A program made the position numbers and the translations under genes. DNA of 64,000 nucleotides. It comes from Blastomonas aquatica (GTDB taxonomy: Bacteria > Pseudomonadota > Alphaproteobacteria > Sphingomonadales > Sphingomonadaceae). The DNA lies in contig NZ_BMGD01000003.1 in the NCBI RefSeq assembly GCF_014639875.1, positions 186,001 through 250,000 of the forward strand, written 5' to 3'. This document shows, one piece after another, positions 24,876 to 34,799 of the stretch; position 1 is the first letter of the stretch; each line of letters starts with the position of its first letter. Below the pieces are notes generated by a model. It saw only the letters and a program-made list of their open reading frames with translations, did not search any database and was not told the DNA's origin.

Positions 24876-26285
24876 TCACGGCAGGATCGGTCCCCAGGAA
24901 GGATCGGAGCCATCGACCGGGGTCGCCAGACGGCGCTCGTTCGATCCAGTGAGATCGACCTGCCACACGCTAGAGCTTACTGCGCCGCGCCCGGTGCGGA
25001 AGAACTGGATGACACGGCCATTGGGGGCCCAGGTCGGGGCCTCGTCCTGCCAGCTGTTGGTGAGCAGCCGTTCGCCGCTGCCCGAGGGGCTCATAACGCC
25101 GATGCGGAAGTTGCCCTGCATCTTGGTGAAGGCGATGAGGTCGCCGCGCGGGCTCCACTCGGGCGTGGCATAGCGCCCGCCGCCAAAGCTGATCCGCCGC
25201 TGGTTCGAGCCATCAGCGTTCATGACATAAAGCTGCTGGCCGCCACCGCGATCGCTTTCGAACACGATCTGGCTGCCATCGGGCGAGAAGCTGCCGCCGA
25301 CATCGATGCCCGGGCCGTCGGTCAGCCTGATCGGCGTACCGCCTTCGACCGGAATCTTGTAAATGTCGGTGTTGCCGCCGATCGCCATCGAATAGAGCAG
25401 GAAGCGGCCATCGGGTGACCAGCGCGGCGCGAAGGTGGCGTTGCGGCTTTGGGTCACCAGCCGCTGCCGTCCGGTGCCGACGTCATAGACATAGATTCGC
25501 GGATTGCCGTCGAGATAGCTCAGATAGGCGATCTGCTTGTAATCGGGTGAGAACCGCGGAGTCAGCGCGGTCGACTGGCCATTGGTAATGAACCGGTGGT
25601 TGGCGCCATCGGAGTCCATGATCGCAAGCCGCTTGGTGCGGTTCCCCTTGGGGCCGGTCTCGGCAATATACGCGATGCGGCTGTCGAAGAACGGGCTTTC
25701 GCCCGACAACCGCGAATAGATCGCATCGGCGCATTTGTGCGCGGCGCGGCGCCAGTCCGCAGGTTCGACGACAAAGCCCTGTCGGGTGAGTTCGCTACCC
25801 AGCGCGACGTCATACAGATAGCAGCCGACGGTGATCTTGCCGTCCCCGTTCGAGCGGACGAAGCCCTGGATCAGCGCAGCGGCGCTGCGGCCCTGCCAAT
25901 AAGGGAAGGTTGGTGCGGTGACCTCGTCGACTGTGATCTGCTTGACCGCACTGCGCCCGATTGGCTTGAACAGCCCCGAACGATCGAGGTCAGAGGCGAT
26001 GACATCGCTGATCCGGTTGCCCAGATCCTCGGTCGTGCCCGCCAGAGTGGTCTCGCTGCGCGGCGTGGGCAGCGCAGGCACCGCGATGATCAGGTCCGCG
26101 CTGCCGGCATTGTCGACATCGACGGTCAACTGGGCGTGGGCGGGGGTGGCGGTCATCATCAATCCAGCGATCACAACCGCTGCTTTCCGGCGAAAGCCGG
26201 AATCCAGGAGCGAGCTTGTGCCACCCCGCTCTGGGCTCCGGTTTTCGCCGGAGAACGGGAAGAGGAAGGAGGTTACGGTTCGCAT
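24876..26285 (-). CDS. tolB: Tol-Pal system protein TolB with a repeat embedded in its signal-peptide region
   Basis: 469 residues. Periplasmic protein with an N-terminal alpha/beta domain (about 52-200) and a six-bladed beta-propeller (about 210-465; repeated FSPDG and WSPDG units such as ALTPRFSPDYKQ and APRWSPDGRF). It links Pal to TolA. The first ~35 residues are abnormal: codons 10-34 are a dispersed palindromic repeat read in frame, including FSGENRSPE and DSGFRRK. A normal hydrophobic core and cleavage site follow (AAVVIAGLMMTATPAHAQ). It starts 3 bases after the tolA stop. No better start downstream of the repeat preserves a complete signal peptide. Confidence 0.93.
   Translation of the reverse strand: MRTVTSFLFPFSGENRSPERGGTSSLLDSGFRRKAAVVIAGLMMTATPAHAQLTVDVDNAGSADLIIAVPALPTPRSETTLAGTTEDLGNRISDVIASDLDRSGLFKPIGRSAVKQITVDEVTAPTFPYWQGRSAAALIQGFVRSNGDGKITVGCYLYDVALGSELTRQGFVVEPADWRRAAHKCADAIYSRLSGESPFFDSRIAYIAETGPKGNRTKRLAIMDSDGANHRFITNGQSTALTPRFSPDYKQIAYLSYLDGNPRIYVYDVGTGRQRLVTQSRNATFAPRWSPDGRFLLYSMAIGGNTDIYKIPVEGGTPIRLTDGPGIDVGGSFSPDGSQIVFESDRGGGQQLYVMNADGSNQRRISFGGGRYATPEWSPRGDLIAFTKMQGNFRIGVMSPSGSGERLLTNSWQDEAPTWAPNGRVIQFFRTGRGAVSSSVWQVDLTGSNERRLATPVDGSDPSWGPILP
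26183..26259. repeat. Sphingomonad palindromic repeat, copy 4, inside tolB
   Basis: CTTTCCGGCGAAAGCCGGAAT...GGGCTCCGGTTTTCGCCGGAGAACGGG. It is the same family as the intergenic copies but lies wholly within the 5' end of the tolB reading frame (codons ~9-35). Confidence 0.92.
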
Positions 26286-26288
26286 GGT

Positions 26289-27233
26289 TTACAATCCCAA
26301 ATAGAAAGTTGGTTCGATGGTCTGCCACTCGGAATAAAATTGCGGCGGGAAATTGAACGGAGCGGCGCGGCGCACGGCGGCGATCGCGCGTTCCTTGTGC
26401 AGCGCTTCCTGAGCACGGTTGCTGGCCGTAACGCCCGTGGTCACCGCGCTGGGGGTGCCGACGATCTTGCCCGATTCGTCGAGTCTGACGGTCACCTTGG
26501 TGCGCAACTGATCGGCATCCGCGCCCGTAGGCGGTACCCAGTGCGGCTTGACCTGGCGCAGTAGCTCGCGCTGCAGCGATGCAACGACCGCTGGTCCCGC
26601 GACCGCAGCCGGAGGCGTCTGCGATCGGCTGGTCGAAGCCTTGTCGGTCACGCCATCGAGAAAATCGCTGCCGATCCGCGGCGCGCGGGGGGCTTTGGCT
26701 GCGGGCGTAGCGGCGGGCTTGGCTGCAGGCTTCGCGGCAGGTGTAGCCACTGGACGGTCCGGCCGTCTGCGGTCAGCCGTATCGGCGGGCGCTGCAGGCT
26801 TGGGCTTTTCTGCCGCTTTGGGCTGCGGCTTGGCGGGAGGCGGCGGGGTGCTACGCGCAGGCTTGGGTACAGGCGCAGGGCGAGGCTTCTCGGCTGCCTT
26901 GGGCCGGGGCGGGGCGGGACGCTCGACCGCCTTGGGCGCGGGCGGTTCGGGGCGATTGACCGCAGGAGCCGGCGCAGGTGCGGGCACAGGCTCAGGAGCG
27001 GGCTCGGCCTTCTCGATCTCGGGCGCCAGTTCGTGCGCGGTCGCGGTCGCGGCCTCGCGAGTCGGAGTTGGTGCCGTCGATACCAGTCCGACCTCGTCGG
27101 TCAGCTGCACCGAAATCGGCTCGGTCGGCATCTTCAGCTCACTGCGGCTGGCAATACCCAGCGACAGCGCGCCGAACAGCACGACATGGCCGATGACCGC
27201 CACCGATAGCCCAAGACGCTCGCTTTTCTCCAT
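26289..27233 (-). CDS. tolA: TolA-like protein of the Tol-Pal system
   Basis: 314 residues from the ATG at 27233. One membrane anchor at about 8-28 (LGLSVAVIGHVVLFGALSL), then a long Pro/Ala/Lys-rich rod (about 60-215, many PAPxP and KPAAKP units), then a small C-terminal TolA/TonB-like domain (about 230-314) containing VTVRLDESGKIVG. TolA spans the periplasm and couples TolQR motor force to TolB-Pal. Position between tolR (34 bases upstream) and tolB confirms identity. Confidence 0.92.
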   Translation of the reverse strand: MEKSERLGLSVAVIGHVVLFGALSLGIASRSELKMPTEPISVQLTDEVGLVSTAPTPTREAATATAHELAPEIEKAEPAPEPVPAPAPAPAVNRPEPPAPKAVERPAPPRPKAAEKPRPAPVPKPARSTPPPPAKPQPKAAEKPKPAAPADTADRRRPDRPVATPAAKPAAKPAATPAAKAPRAPRIGSDFLDGVTDKASTSRSQTPPAAVAGPAVVASLQRELLRQVKPHWVPPTGADADQLRTKVTVRLDESGKIVGTPSAVTTGVTASNRAQEALHKERAIAAVRRAAPFNFPPQFYSEWQTIEPTFYLGL

Positions 27234-27267
27234 TCGTGCCTGTTTCCAGCCTGTTATCGCCAAACGC

Positions 27268-27726
27268 CTATAGGCGCTCGGATGAACCCGTCGTGACCAG
27301 CGATACGCGGTTGAGCCCGGCGCGGTTCAACTCGCCCATCACCAGCATCACCTTGCCATAATCGAGCGAACGGTCCGCGCGCAGCATCACCTGCGGCGCA
27401 TCGCCGTTATCGTCGCCGCGCTCGGTGCGGATCGCCTCGAGCGCCGCGGGAAGATCTGCCATCGACACCTGCGCGTCATCGACAAAGGGCTGGCCATCGG
27501 CATCGAGCGAGATCTGTACCGGTTCCTTTTCCTGCTCAAGCGCGCTGGCACGGCTGTCGGGCAGGTCGATCGGGACACCGGCGACCAGCAAAGGCGCGGT
27601 AACCATGAAGATGATCAGCAGCACGAGCATCACGTCAACGAACGGCGTGACGTTGATTTCCGCGATCGGCGCGCGCGATCGCCCCCGCCGTCCGCTACCA
27701 CCTGATGGGCCAAGCGACATCGCCAT
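27268..27726 (-). CDS. tolR: Tol-Pal system proton channel subunit TolR
   Basis: 152 residues, ExbD/TolR family. One transmembrane helix (VTPFVDVMLVLLIIFMVTAPLL, about 26-47) with the essential Asp in PFVDVML. The periplasmic domain follows. An Arg/Gly-rich cytoplasmic start (GPSGGSGRRGRSRAP) is typical of alphaproteobacteria. The start codon shares a base with the tolQ stop, so translation is coupled. Confidence 0.96.
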   Translation of the reverse strand: MAMSLGPSGGSGRRGRSRAPIAEINVTPFVDVMLVLLIIFMVTAPLLVAGVPIDLPDSRASALEQEKEPVQISLDADGQPFVDDAQVSMADLPAALEAIRTERGDDNGDAPQVMLRADRSLDYGKVMLVMGELNRAGLNRVSLVTTGSSERL

Positions 27727-28427
27727 CAGATCGGGTCCTTCTCGAGCTCGCGGCTGAGTTCGCCGTGAAACGCGTCAGAGAAGCGGAAAAGCCTTCCTTC
27801 GAGCTTGTTCAGCCGGTGCGAAAAGCGGTTGTAGGCGATGACCGCAGGGATCGCTGCGAAGAGCCCAATCGCCGTTGCGAACAAGGCTTCGGCGATGCCC
27901 GGGGCGACGACCGCGAGCGAACTGTTCTGTTCTGCCGCAATCGCGGTGAAGCTGCGCATGATGCCCCACACGGTGCCGAACAGCCCGACGAAAGGTGCCA
28001 CCGAACCCACGGTGGCGAGGAAGTTCAGCCGGTCGGCCATGTTGTCGATTTCCTGGCCGACAGTGGAGTGCATCGCGGTGGCGAGCCGTTGGCGGGCGCC
28101 ATCGAGATCGGTGATCCGGCTCTTGGTGGTCCGCCGCCATTCTCCGACGCCCGATGCCAGCACCCGCGCGCTGGGCAGCTTTTCGTGGCCGCGCGCCTTG
28201 TAGAACGCATCGATGTCTCCCGCCTTCCAGAAATCCTGCTCGAACGCGGAGTTGTCGCGGACGATCTTGCCGATCTTGAGGCCGAAGCTGATGATGATCG
28301 TCCATGTCCAGATGCTGGCCAGCGCCAGCCCGATCATCACCGCCTTGACGACAAGATCGGCCTCCATGAACAGCTTGAGCGGCGACAGGGTGACGGCATC
28401 AGGGGTGAGGCCCATGGTATCGATCAT
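27726..28427 (-). CDS. tolQ: Tol-Pal system proton channel subunit TolQ
   Basis: 233 residues, ExbB/TolQ/MotA family. Three membrane helices: about 18-40, 133-155 (GSVAPFVGLFGTVWGIM) and 170-192 (GIAEALFATAIGLFAAIPAV), with the conserved Gly- and Thr/Ala-rich pore face. It forms the proton channel with TolR. The start at 28427 overlaps the ybgC stop by 4 bases. Confidence 0.97.
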   Translation of the reverse strand: MIDTMGLTPDAVTLSPLKLFMEADLVVKAVMIGLALASIWTWTIIISFGLKIGKIVRDNSAFEQDFWKAGDIDAFYKARGHEKLPSARVLASGVGEWRRTTKSRITDLDGARQRLATAMHSTVGQEIDNMADRLNFLATVGSVAPFVGLFGTVWGIMRSFTAIAAEQNSSLAVVAPGIAEALFATAIGLFAAIPAVIAYNRFSHRLNKLEGRLFRFSDAFHGELSRELEKDPI

Positions 28428-28918
28428 AAGCGGGGTCTGTCTTTCTGGTCGGAATCGAGAATTTGGGTAAAGGCGTCCACCCAGGCGCGCGGCTGACGGA
28501 TGGGACGCCCCTCGGGATTGATAAAGGCTGCGGTAACGTCTGCTTCCAATAGTGTCTCGTATGAATCACCGATAGATTGGCCGCGTCGGATGACTCGTTG
28601 ATGAATAATGCACGCCGCAGCGCGCAATCGTGTGATCTGGCTCATCACCACCAGGTCATCGTCCATCTTGGCCGGGCGCACGAACCGCAGGTTCATTTCT
28701 GCCACGGCATAGACTCCGCCGCCTGAATCGTGCGTCGTGCGCTGGTCGACACCCAGGCATCGCAGCATGTCGGACCGGGCTCGCTCCATGTAGCGCAGAT
28801 AGTTGGCGTGGTAGACGATTCCGGAGAAGTCGGTGTCCTCGAAATAGACCCGGCACGCGAAATAATGGGTATGGCCTTCAAACCGGCCGTTGAACGGGAT
28901 GATATCGGGCGGGACCAT
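28424..28918 (-). CDS. ybgC: Acyl-CoA thioesterase YbgC
   Basis: 164 residues, 4-hydroxybenzoyl-CoA thioesterase-type hotdog. The catalytic motif is DTDFSGIVYHANYLRYMERARS (Asp and the GIVYHANY loop, about residues 28-49). First gene of the Tol-Pal cluster, as in most proteobacteria. In E. coli it acts on acyl-CoA/ACP at the membrane with phospholipid enzymes; here that is inferred from family and position. The cluster promoter should lie in the 120-150 bases between it and the divergent DAHP synthase gene. Confidence 0.95.
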   Translation of the reverse strand: MVPPDIIPFNGRFEGHTHYFACRVYFEDTDFSGIVYHANYLRYMERARSDMLRCLGVDQRTTHDSGGGVYAVAEMNLRFVRPAKMDDDLVVMSQITRLRAAACIIHQRVIRRGQSIGDSYETLLEADVTAAFINPEGRPIRQPRAWVDAFTQILDSDQKDRPRL

Positions 28919-29071
28919 CCCGAACGCTTAGAGTCTTTGGCTGGCCAAGTGCAAGCCTGGCAGCACTGCACCGGCGATTCGCTGCTGCTTTTGGCCGCCA
29001 TCATTGCTATGGGGCGCGGCCCGGCCTAAATTGGTCGGCCACAGTTGGAACAAAAGTTGGAGTGCGTGCAC

Positions 29072-30445
29072 GTGGCGGCAAAATGGACACCGGATAGCTG
29101 GCGGACCCAAGAGGCGCGGCATATTCCGGAATATCGGGACGCTGCGGCTCTCGCCGAAGCGGAAGCCACGCTACGCAACTATCCACCGTTGGTGTTTGCG
29201 GGAGAGGCGCGCAACCTGGAAAAGGAGCTGGCGCGGGTTGCCGCTGGCGAGGCGTTCCTGCTGCAGGGCGGCGATTGCGCCGAAAGCTTTGCCGAGTTCC
29301 ACCCCAACAATATCCGCGACACCTTCCGCGTGCTGCTGCAGATGGCGGTGGTGCTGACCTTCGCTTCGAAGCGCCCCGTGGTGAAGTTGGGCCGGATGGC
29401 GGGCCAGTTCGCCAAGCCGCGCTCGGCCCCGACAGAACGCCAGGGCGATATCGAAATTCCGAGCTATTTCGGCGACAACATCAACGGCATCGAATTCGAC
29501 GCCGCGGTGCGCGAGCCCGATCCGCAGCGGATGGTGCGTGCCTATTCGCAGAGCGCCGCGACGCTCAACCTGCTGCGCGCCTTTGCCAGCGGAGGCTATG
29601 CCAGCCTGCAGCAGGTGCAGGGCTGGATGCACGATTTCATGGGCCGCAGCCCGTGGGCCGAGCGCTATGCGCAGACCGCCGACCGGATCAGCGAGGCGCT
29701 CGATTTCATGCGCGCCTGCGGGATCAGCCCCGACACCGTGCCGCAGCTGCAGGGCACCAGCTTCTTCACCAGCCACGAGGCGCTGTTGCTGCCGTTCGAG
29801 GAAGCCATGACCCGGCGCGATTCGCTGACCGGCGACTGGTATGACACCAGCGCGCATTTCCTGTGGATCGGCGACCGCACCCGCTTCGAGGGCTCGGCGC
29901 ATGTCGAGTTCCTGCGTGGCATCGGCAACCCGATCGGCATCAAGTGCGGGCCAAGCCTGTCGACCGACGCTTTGCTCTCGATGCTCGATACGCTGAACCC
30001 TGCGCGCATTCCCGGCCGCATGACGCTGATCAGCCGATTTGGCCACGACAAGGTCGAGGCCGGCCTCGCGCCGCTGGTGCGCGCGGTCAAGAAGGAAGGC
30101 CATCCCGTGATCTGGTCGTGCGACCCGATGCACGGCAATGTCGTCAAGTCCGAGAGCGGCTTCAAGACCCGGCCTTTCGAGCGGATCATGGCGGAATTGC
30201 GCGGCTTCTTCGCGGTGCACCGCGCCGAGGGCACGCATGCCGGCGGCATCCACATCGAGATGACCGGACAGAACGTCACCGAATGCACCGGAGGCGCGAT
30301 CGCGATCACCGACGAGGCGCTGGGCGACCGCTATCATACGCATTGCGACCCGCGTCTCAACGCGGCGCAATCACTCGAAGTCGCGTTTGAGGTCGCCGAG
30401 ATGCTCAACGCCGAAGTCGCGCTGACGGCCAAGCGCGCGGCATGA
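29072..30445 (+). CDS. Class II 3-deoxy-7-phosphoheptulonate (DAHP) synthase
   Basis: 457 residues from GTG 29072. Condenses PEP with erythrose 4-phosphate at the entry of the shikimate pathway. Class II (plant/Mycobacterium type): [10 protein letters not shown] metal-Cys motif, [26 protein letters not shown]-like [13 protein letters not shown] near the C-terminus, and [12 protein letters not shown]. The start is picked because GGAG (29059-29062) is 9 bases upstream and homology begins at AAKWTPDSW; a TTG at 29045 and a GTG at 29066 are in frame too. It is followed by an overlapping small membrane gene. Confidence 0.95.
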   Translation: MAAKWTPDSWRTQEARHIPEYRDAAALAEAEATLRNYPPLVFAGEARNLEKELARVAAGEAFLLQGGDCAESFAEFHPNNIRDTFRVLLQMAVVLTFASKRPVVKLGRMAGQFAKPRSAPTERQGDIEIPSYFGDNINGIEFDAAVREPDPQRMVRAYSQSAATLNLLRAFASGGYASLQQVQGWMHDFMGRSPWAERYAQTADRISEALDFMRACGISPDTVPQLQGTSFFTSHEALLLPFEEAMTRRDSLTGDWYDTSAHFLWIGDRTRFEGSAHVEFLRGIGNPIGIKCGPSLSTDALLSMLDTLNPARIPGRMTLISRFGHDKVEAGLAPLVRAVKKEGHPVIWSCDPMHGNVVKSESGFKTRPFERIMAELRGFFAVHRAEGTHAGGIHIEMTGQNVTECTGGAIAITDEALGDRYHTHCDPRLNAAQSLEVAFEVAEMLNAEVALTAKRAA

Positions 30446-30615
30446 ACGAGCGGCGGGTCATCGTGCAGCGCGAGGTCGTCCGCAACGGCATCGGCTTCGG
30501 CAGCGCGCTGGCCATCGCGATCAGCTATACCGCGCACAAATCGGTGCTCTGGGCGATCATCCACGGGTTCTTCTCGTGGTTCTACGTGGTGTATTTTGTG
30601 CTGACGCGGGATTGA
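30442..30615 (+). CDS. Small membrane protein, 57 residues
   Basis: Starts [13 protein letters not shown] and ends YFVLTRD before TGA. Its ATG overlaps the DAHP synthase stop (ATGA), so it is translationally coupled. Two hydrophobic stretches are seen: [16 protein letters not shown] and [19 protein letters not shown]. The basic N-terminus suggests N-in topology. It is not a recognised family. Similar tiny membrane genes follow DAHP synthase in some relatives as far as I recall, but I cannot verify it. Function unknown. Confidence 0.75.
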   Translation: MNERRVIVQREVVRNGIGFGSALAIAISYTAHKSVLWAIIHGFFSWFYVVYFVLTRD

Positions 30616-30749
30616 TCAAGAGTCTCTGGTCCCCTGTGCATGCAGGGGCCCATCTCCCGGCCTTGCATCACGCGGGACCATTACGAGATGGACCCCTTCC
30701 TGCGCAGGGGACCGACAAGAACAACGAAAACACAACCAAGGGGCATCGC

Positions 30750-32006
30750 ATGGCTTTCCGCACATTTATCGCTGCACTCGCGCTCAGCGCCAGCTTTACT
30801 GCGCCCGCATTCGCGCAGGATGCGGCGGCCGCCAAGACGGCCTTGGCGGGGGATTACGACCGGATCGTCGCAGAACTGATCACCCTCACCGAAATCCCAG
30901 CGCCGCCATTCGGCGAACAGGCACGCGCCGCCTATTTCGTCAAAGCATTCAAGGACCTGGGGCTGGCCGAGGTGGCCATCGATGCCGAGGGCAATGTGAC
31001 CGGAATTCGGCGCGGCACCGTATCGGCGGGCGGGCCGTTGGTAGCGATCAGCGCGCATCTCGATACGGTGTTTCCCAAGGGAACCGATGTGAAGGTGCGG
31101 CGCGAAGGCAATACGCTCAACGCCCCGGGTGTAGGCGACGATACCGTCGGGCTCGCCGGGATGCTCGGCTGGATCCGCGCGCTGAATGCAGCAAAGACCA
31201 CCACCAAGCACGACATCCTGTTCGTTGCAACGGTGGGCGAAGAGGGCCCCGGCGACCTGCGCGGGGTGCGCCATCTGTTCACCAAGAGCGGCTACAAGGA
31301 CCGGATTGCCGCGTTCATCTCGTTCGACGGGTCCGACCCTTCACGCATCGTCAACCAGGCGGTCGGCTCGAAGCGCTACAACATCGCTTTCACCGGCCCC
31401 GGCGGGCACAGCTATGGCGCGTTCGGCATCGTCAACCCGATGGCGGCGATGGCCGATGCGGTGAAGCGATTGTACGAGACAGATGTCCCCAGCACCCCGC
31501 GCACCAGTTTTGCCGCGGGCGTGGTTTCGGGCGGAACCTCGGTCAATTCAATTCCCGATCGCATCGAACTCCAGGTCGACATGCGCTCGCCCGATCCCAA
31601 GGCGCTCGATCGGCTCGAAAAGCGCTTTCTGGCGATCGTCGATGAGGCGGTGGCAGCAGAAAATTACGCCCGGTCGACCAATGTCGGCGAGATCGGCGCG
31701 GAAAAGACCCGGATCGGTGACCGTCCTGCAGGGGCGACCGCAGAATCGCATCCGCTGGTTGTGACCAGCCAGCGCGTCCTGACAGACCACGGCTTTCCAA
31801 CCCAATTCCAGGCATCGTCGACCGATTCGAACATCCCGATGAGCCTCGGCATCCCGGCGATCACCATCGGAACCGGTGGCGGCGGCGGGCGCGCGCATTC
31901 GGTCGATGAATATACCAACATCGAACGCAACGCCTTTATCGGTGGCCTGTCGTCGGGCCTCGCGGTGGTGGTCGCGGTTGCGAACCTCGACTGGGCGGTA
32001 AAATGA
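30750..32006 (+). CDS. Exported M20-family metallopeptidase
   Basis: 418 residues with a signal peptide ([23 protein letters not shown]). Zinc ligands and catalytic residues of the M20 family are present: SAHLDTVF (His and catalytic Asp), VGDDTVG (bridging Asp), VGEEGPGD (catalytic Glu and ligand Glu), FDGSD, and RAHSVDEY (last His). The lid domain contains [12 protein letters not shown]. It probably removes residues from peptides or deacylates conjugates in the periplasm. The downstream lipoprotein overlaps by 4 bases. Confidence 0.92.
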   Translation: MAFRTFIAALALSASFTAPAFAQDAAAAKTALAGDYDRIVAELITLTEIPAPPFGEQARAAYFVKAFKDLGLAEVAIDAEGNVTGIRRGTVSAGGPLVAISAHLDTVFPKGTDVKVRREGNTLNAPGVGDDTVGLAGMLGWIRALNAAKTTTKHDILFVATVGEEGPGDLRGVRHLFTKSGYKDRIAAFISFDGSDPSRIVNQAVGSKRYNIAFTGPGGHSYGAFGIVNPMAAMADAVKRLYETDVPSTPRTSFAAGVVSGGTSVNSIPDRIELQVDMRSPDPKALDRLEKRFLAIVDEAVAAENYARSTNVGEIGAEKTRIGDRPAGATAESHPLVVTSQRVLTDHGFPTQFQASSTDSNIPMSLGIPAITIGTGGGGGRAHSVDEYTNIERNAFIGGLSSGLAVVVAVANLDWAVK

Positions 32007-32542
32007 GGCTTGCGGTCGCGATCGGCTGCGGCCTGCTATTGGCGGGATGCGCCGCGCCGGTGGTCACCCGGACCGACGTGACCGTCGCTGCACCGATCCC
32101 GGCGCGCGCAAGTTTCACTCTGGTCGCCCCCCCGGGCGAGCCTGCGTTTCTGCATCAACAGGCCACCGACATGATTGTTGCCGGATTGACCCAGCGCGGC
32201 TGGTCGCGGACCGAGAACGGAGATTATCTGCTGTCTGTGACCCTGTCCGATCGGCCTGCCGCAGCACGGTTGCAGGCGGGTGACGATAGCGGGAGCCCAC
32301 GGATCGTGATCGCTCCGGCGGCAGATCGCACGACCAGCAGGGGATGCGCCAAGCGCGATCACCGGCTCGCGATGCGCCTGACCGAACGGGCAACCGGGCG
32401 CGATCTGTATTCCGGTTGGGGCGCCGAGTTCCACTGCAGGGCAGGGCTTGGCGACAGCCTGCCACACCTCGTGGCTGTGACGCTCGATGGGCTCGCGGGT
32501 ATTCGCGGTCCGCGCGTTGTCGAACGCATCGGGGTTCGTTGA
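32003..32542 (+). CDS. Predicted lipoprotein (DUF4136-like)
   Basis: 179 residues. Lipobox LAGC (Cys16) after [12 protein letters not shown]. The rest contains [29 protein letters not shown], resembling the DUF4136 pattern of small exported domains with a paired helix and strand. It overlaps the M20 peptidase stop (ATGA), so the two are one operon. Function unknown. Confidence 0.75.
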   Translation: MRLAVAIGCGLLLAGCAAPVVTRTDVTVAAPIPARASFTLVAPPGEPAFLHQQATDMIVAGLTQRGWSRTENGDYLLSVTLSDRPAAARLQAGDDSGSPRIVIAPAADRTTSRGCAKRDHRLAMRLTERATGRDLYSGWGAEFHCRAGLGDSLPHLVAVTLDGLAGIRGPRVVERIGVR

Positions 32543-32579
32543 AAGCATGAGGATACGCCCCAGCACGTCGGGGATATGA

Positions 32580-34799
32580 TTACCGCTTCTGCTGTTCCTC
32601 CAGCGGCAAGGTGATGGTGAACACAGCGCCACCGGTATCCGCGTTGCTGCCGGCAATCGTCCCGCCATGGCGTTCGATCACTGCCGCGACGTAATTCAAC
32701 CCCAGCCCGATGCCTTTGACGCCGGTTCCCCGACCATCGCTGGCAAAGCGCTGGAACAGCTGGGGCAGCACGACCGCATCGATACCCTCGCCCTGATCGG
32801 CCGTACTGATCACCAACGCGCCGTCCGCCGTCCTCAGATGCACGGTCACGGTGCCACCTTCGGGGCTGTATTTCACCGCATTGTCGAACAGATTGACCAG
32901 TGCGCGGAACAGGCTTTCGCGCTCGGCAGCGATGAACGCCGTGTCACTGTTGTCGATTAGGACGATTTGCACACCGCGCTGCCGGGCGACCGGCCAGAGG
33001 CTGTCGGCTGCTTCGCTCACAAGGTCCGCCGCGATCAGCGGTTCGGGATCGAAAGGCCGCTCATGCATGCGCGCCAGATCGACGAAATTGTCTGCAAGCG
33101 TGAGCGTATGCCGCGCATGCCGGGCGATCCGGGCTCGGTCGATATCGCCGTCACTGGTTGCAACCAGCGCCAGGATCGCCGCCTGCGGGCCGCGCATGTC
33201 GTGCGATAGCAATTGCAGCATCTCCTCGCGCTCCTGGCGGGCGGCGGCGATAGCGGTGATATCGGTAAGGTAATCGATATGGCCGCGCCCCGCGCCCCGC
33301 GCATCGAGAATCGGCGCGCGGCGCAGAACGAAACAGCGGCCATCGCGTGCGGTGAACTCGATATGGCCGGTATTCGGATCGGCAAGATATGCCTCCAGCG
33401 AAGCGCTGCTGTTTGGCCCCGCGATCCGGGTAAGCAGAACTGCGCTGTCCGTGCGAAGCAACTGCGCACCGAACGCTGCATCGGCCGCCGCGTTGGTGAG
33501 CACGACCTTGCCCGATCCATCGCTGACCAGCGCTGGATCGGGGAGCCCCGCTAGCGTATCGCCGACAAAGCGCCGCAGATCGCGCAGCTGGCCAATGGCA
33601 CCGCTGAGCCTGTTCGACTGGCCGGTCACCAGATCTGCATCGGCCAGCCTGGTATCGCCGATTGGCAGCGCGTCCTCACGCTCGAGCCGGGCGAGTTCGC
33701 TGCCCATGTAATCGCTGGTCGCCTGCAGCCGTCGCCAACCCCAGAGCGGATAGACCAGTGCCAGCCCCAGCAATGCGGGGCCGGGGGCAATCCACAGGTT
33801 GGCGGTCAGCGTTGCGATGCTGCCGACGAGCACCAGCAGCGCCAGCCCCGCAACCAGCAGATTGACGCTGCGCGGCTTCACGCGCCAGAAGGCGAGCAGC
33901 AGCAGCCACGCGGGCAATAGCGCAAACCCCAGTGCGGCCAGGGTCGATGGCTGGCGCACCCAAAGGCTTTGAAGCTGCGCGTTGGCGATATTGGCGTTGA
34001 TCTCGACCCCGGGCATGTTGCCGCCATCGGACGAGGGAACCGGATAACGATCTCCCAATCCCTGCGCGGTCATTCCGATCAACACCCTCCGACCGGTGAT
34101 CAGAGCATCGGGAACCTCGCCGCGCAGCACACTGGCAAAGGAAATGGTGGCAAAGCTCTCGGGCGCGGCAAAGCGCAGGCGTTGGGGCTGCCGGCACGCA
34201 GGCCAGTTGGCAGGCGCAGCGCCCAGGGTCATCAGGTGAGGCAGCGGGCGTTCTGCGCCGTCAGGCTGAAAACACAGTCTGGCCGAGCGGACCGTGCCAT
34301 CGCGGTCCATCGTCGTATTGGCGTGGCCCAGACCATCGGCGGCGCGGGCGATGACCGGTGCCGGGTCAATCCGATCGACGCTGCGCCCATCGCGGCCCGG
34401 CTGGACGAACTGGACGGGCAGATAGGCGCGATCGATCCGTCCGATGGCGCCAGCGAGCAACGCGTCATCTGCGCTAGGCTCGGACAGAAGAACATCGAGC
34501 GTCACCGATGCCGGGCGCGCCTGCGCCAGCTGCTCCAGCAGCTGCGCGTGCAGCCGTCTGGGCCATGGCCAGCGCCCCAGCGCGGAAAGGCTGGCTTCGT
34601 CGATTGCCACGATCAGGATTTCGCCGTCGGCGGGCGCGGGGGCCATCCGCATCGCTGCGTCATACAGCAGGTCATCGGCAGGTCGGGTCCATCCGCCGAT
34701 CGATGCCGCCGTGATGATGGCAGAGGCAATCAGGGCCACGATCGCCCATTCGATCTGGAACCGGTGCCGCAGACCCGCGGATCCGGCGCTCTCATTCAT
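32580..34799 (-). CDS. CHASE2-domain sensor histidine kinase
   Basis: 739 residues from the ATG at 34799. TM1 is at about 17-37 (WAIVALIASAIITAASI). The extracytoplasmic CHASE2 domain spans about 40-290 (EILIVAIDEASLSALGRWPWPR is diagnostic). Three further membrane helices (about 295-355) follow, then a PAS-like region (about 390-510). The kinase core has H-box LLSHDMRGPQ, N-box NLFDNAVKYSP, G1 DQGEGID and G2 GIGLGL. Its start overlaps the FecR gene by 8 bases, so it belongs to the regulator-FecR-kinase operon. The ligand sensed is unknown. Confidence 0.94.
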   Translation of the reverse strand: MNESAGSAGLRHRFQIEWAIVALIASAIITAASIGGWTRPADDLLYDAAMRMAPAPADGEILIVAIDEASLSALGRWPWPRRLHAQLLEQLAQARPASVTLDVLLSEPSADDALLAGAIGRIDRAYLPVQFVQPGRDGRSVDRIDPAPVIARAADGLGHANTTMDRDGTVRSARLCFQPDGAERPLPHLMTLGAAPANWPACRQPQRLRFAAPESFATISFASVLRGEVPDALITGRRVLIGMTAQGLGDRYPVPSSDGGNMPGVEINANIANAQLQSLWVRQPSTLAALGFALLPAWLLLLAFWRVKPRSVNLLVAGLALLVLVGSIATLTANLWIAPGPALLGLALVYPLWGWRRLQATSDYMGSELARLEREDALPIGDTRLADADLVTGQSNRLSGAIGQLRDLRRFVGDTLAGLPDPALVSDGSGKVVLTNAAADAAFGAQLLRTDSAVLLTRIAGPNSSASLEAYLADPNTGHIEFTARDGRCFVLRRAPILDARGAGRGHIDYLTDITAIAAARQEREEMLQLLSHDMRGPQAAILALVATSDGDIDRARIARHARHTLTLADNFVDLARMHERPFDPEPLIAADLVSEAADSLWPVARQRGVQIVLIDNSDTAFIAAERESLFRALVNLFDNAVKYSPEGGTVTVHLRTADGALVISTADQGEGIDAVVLPQLFQRFASDGRGTGVKGIGLGLNYVAAVIERHGGTIAGSNADTGGAVFTITLPLEEQQKR

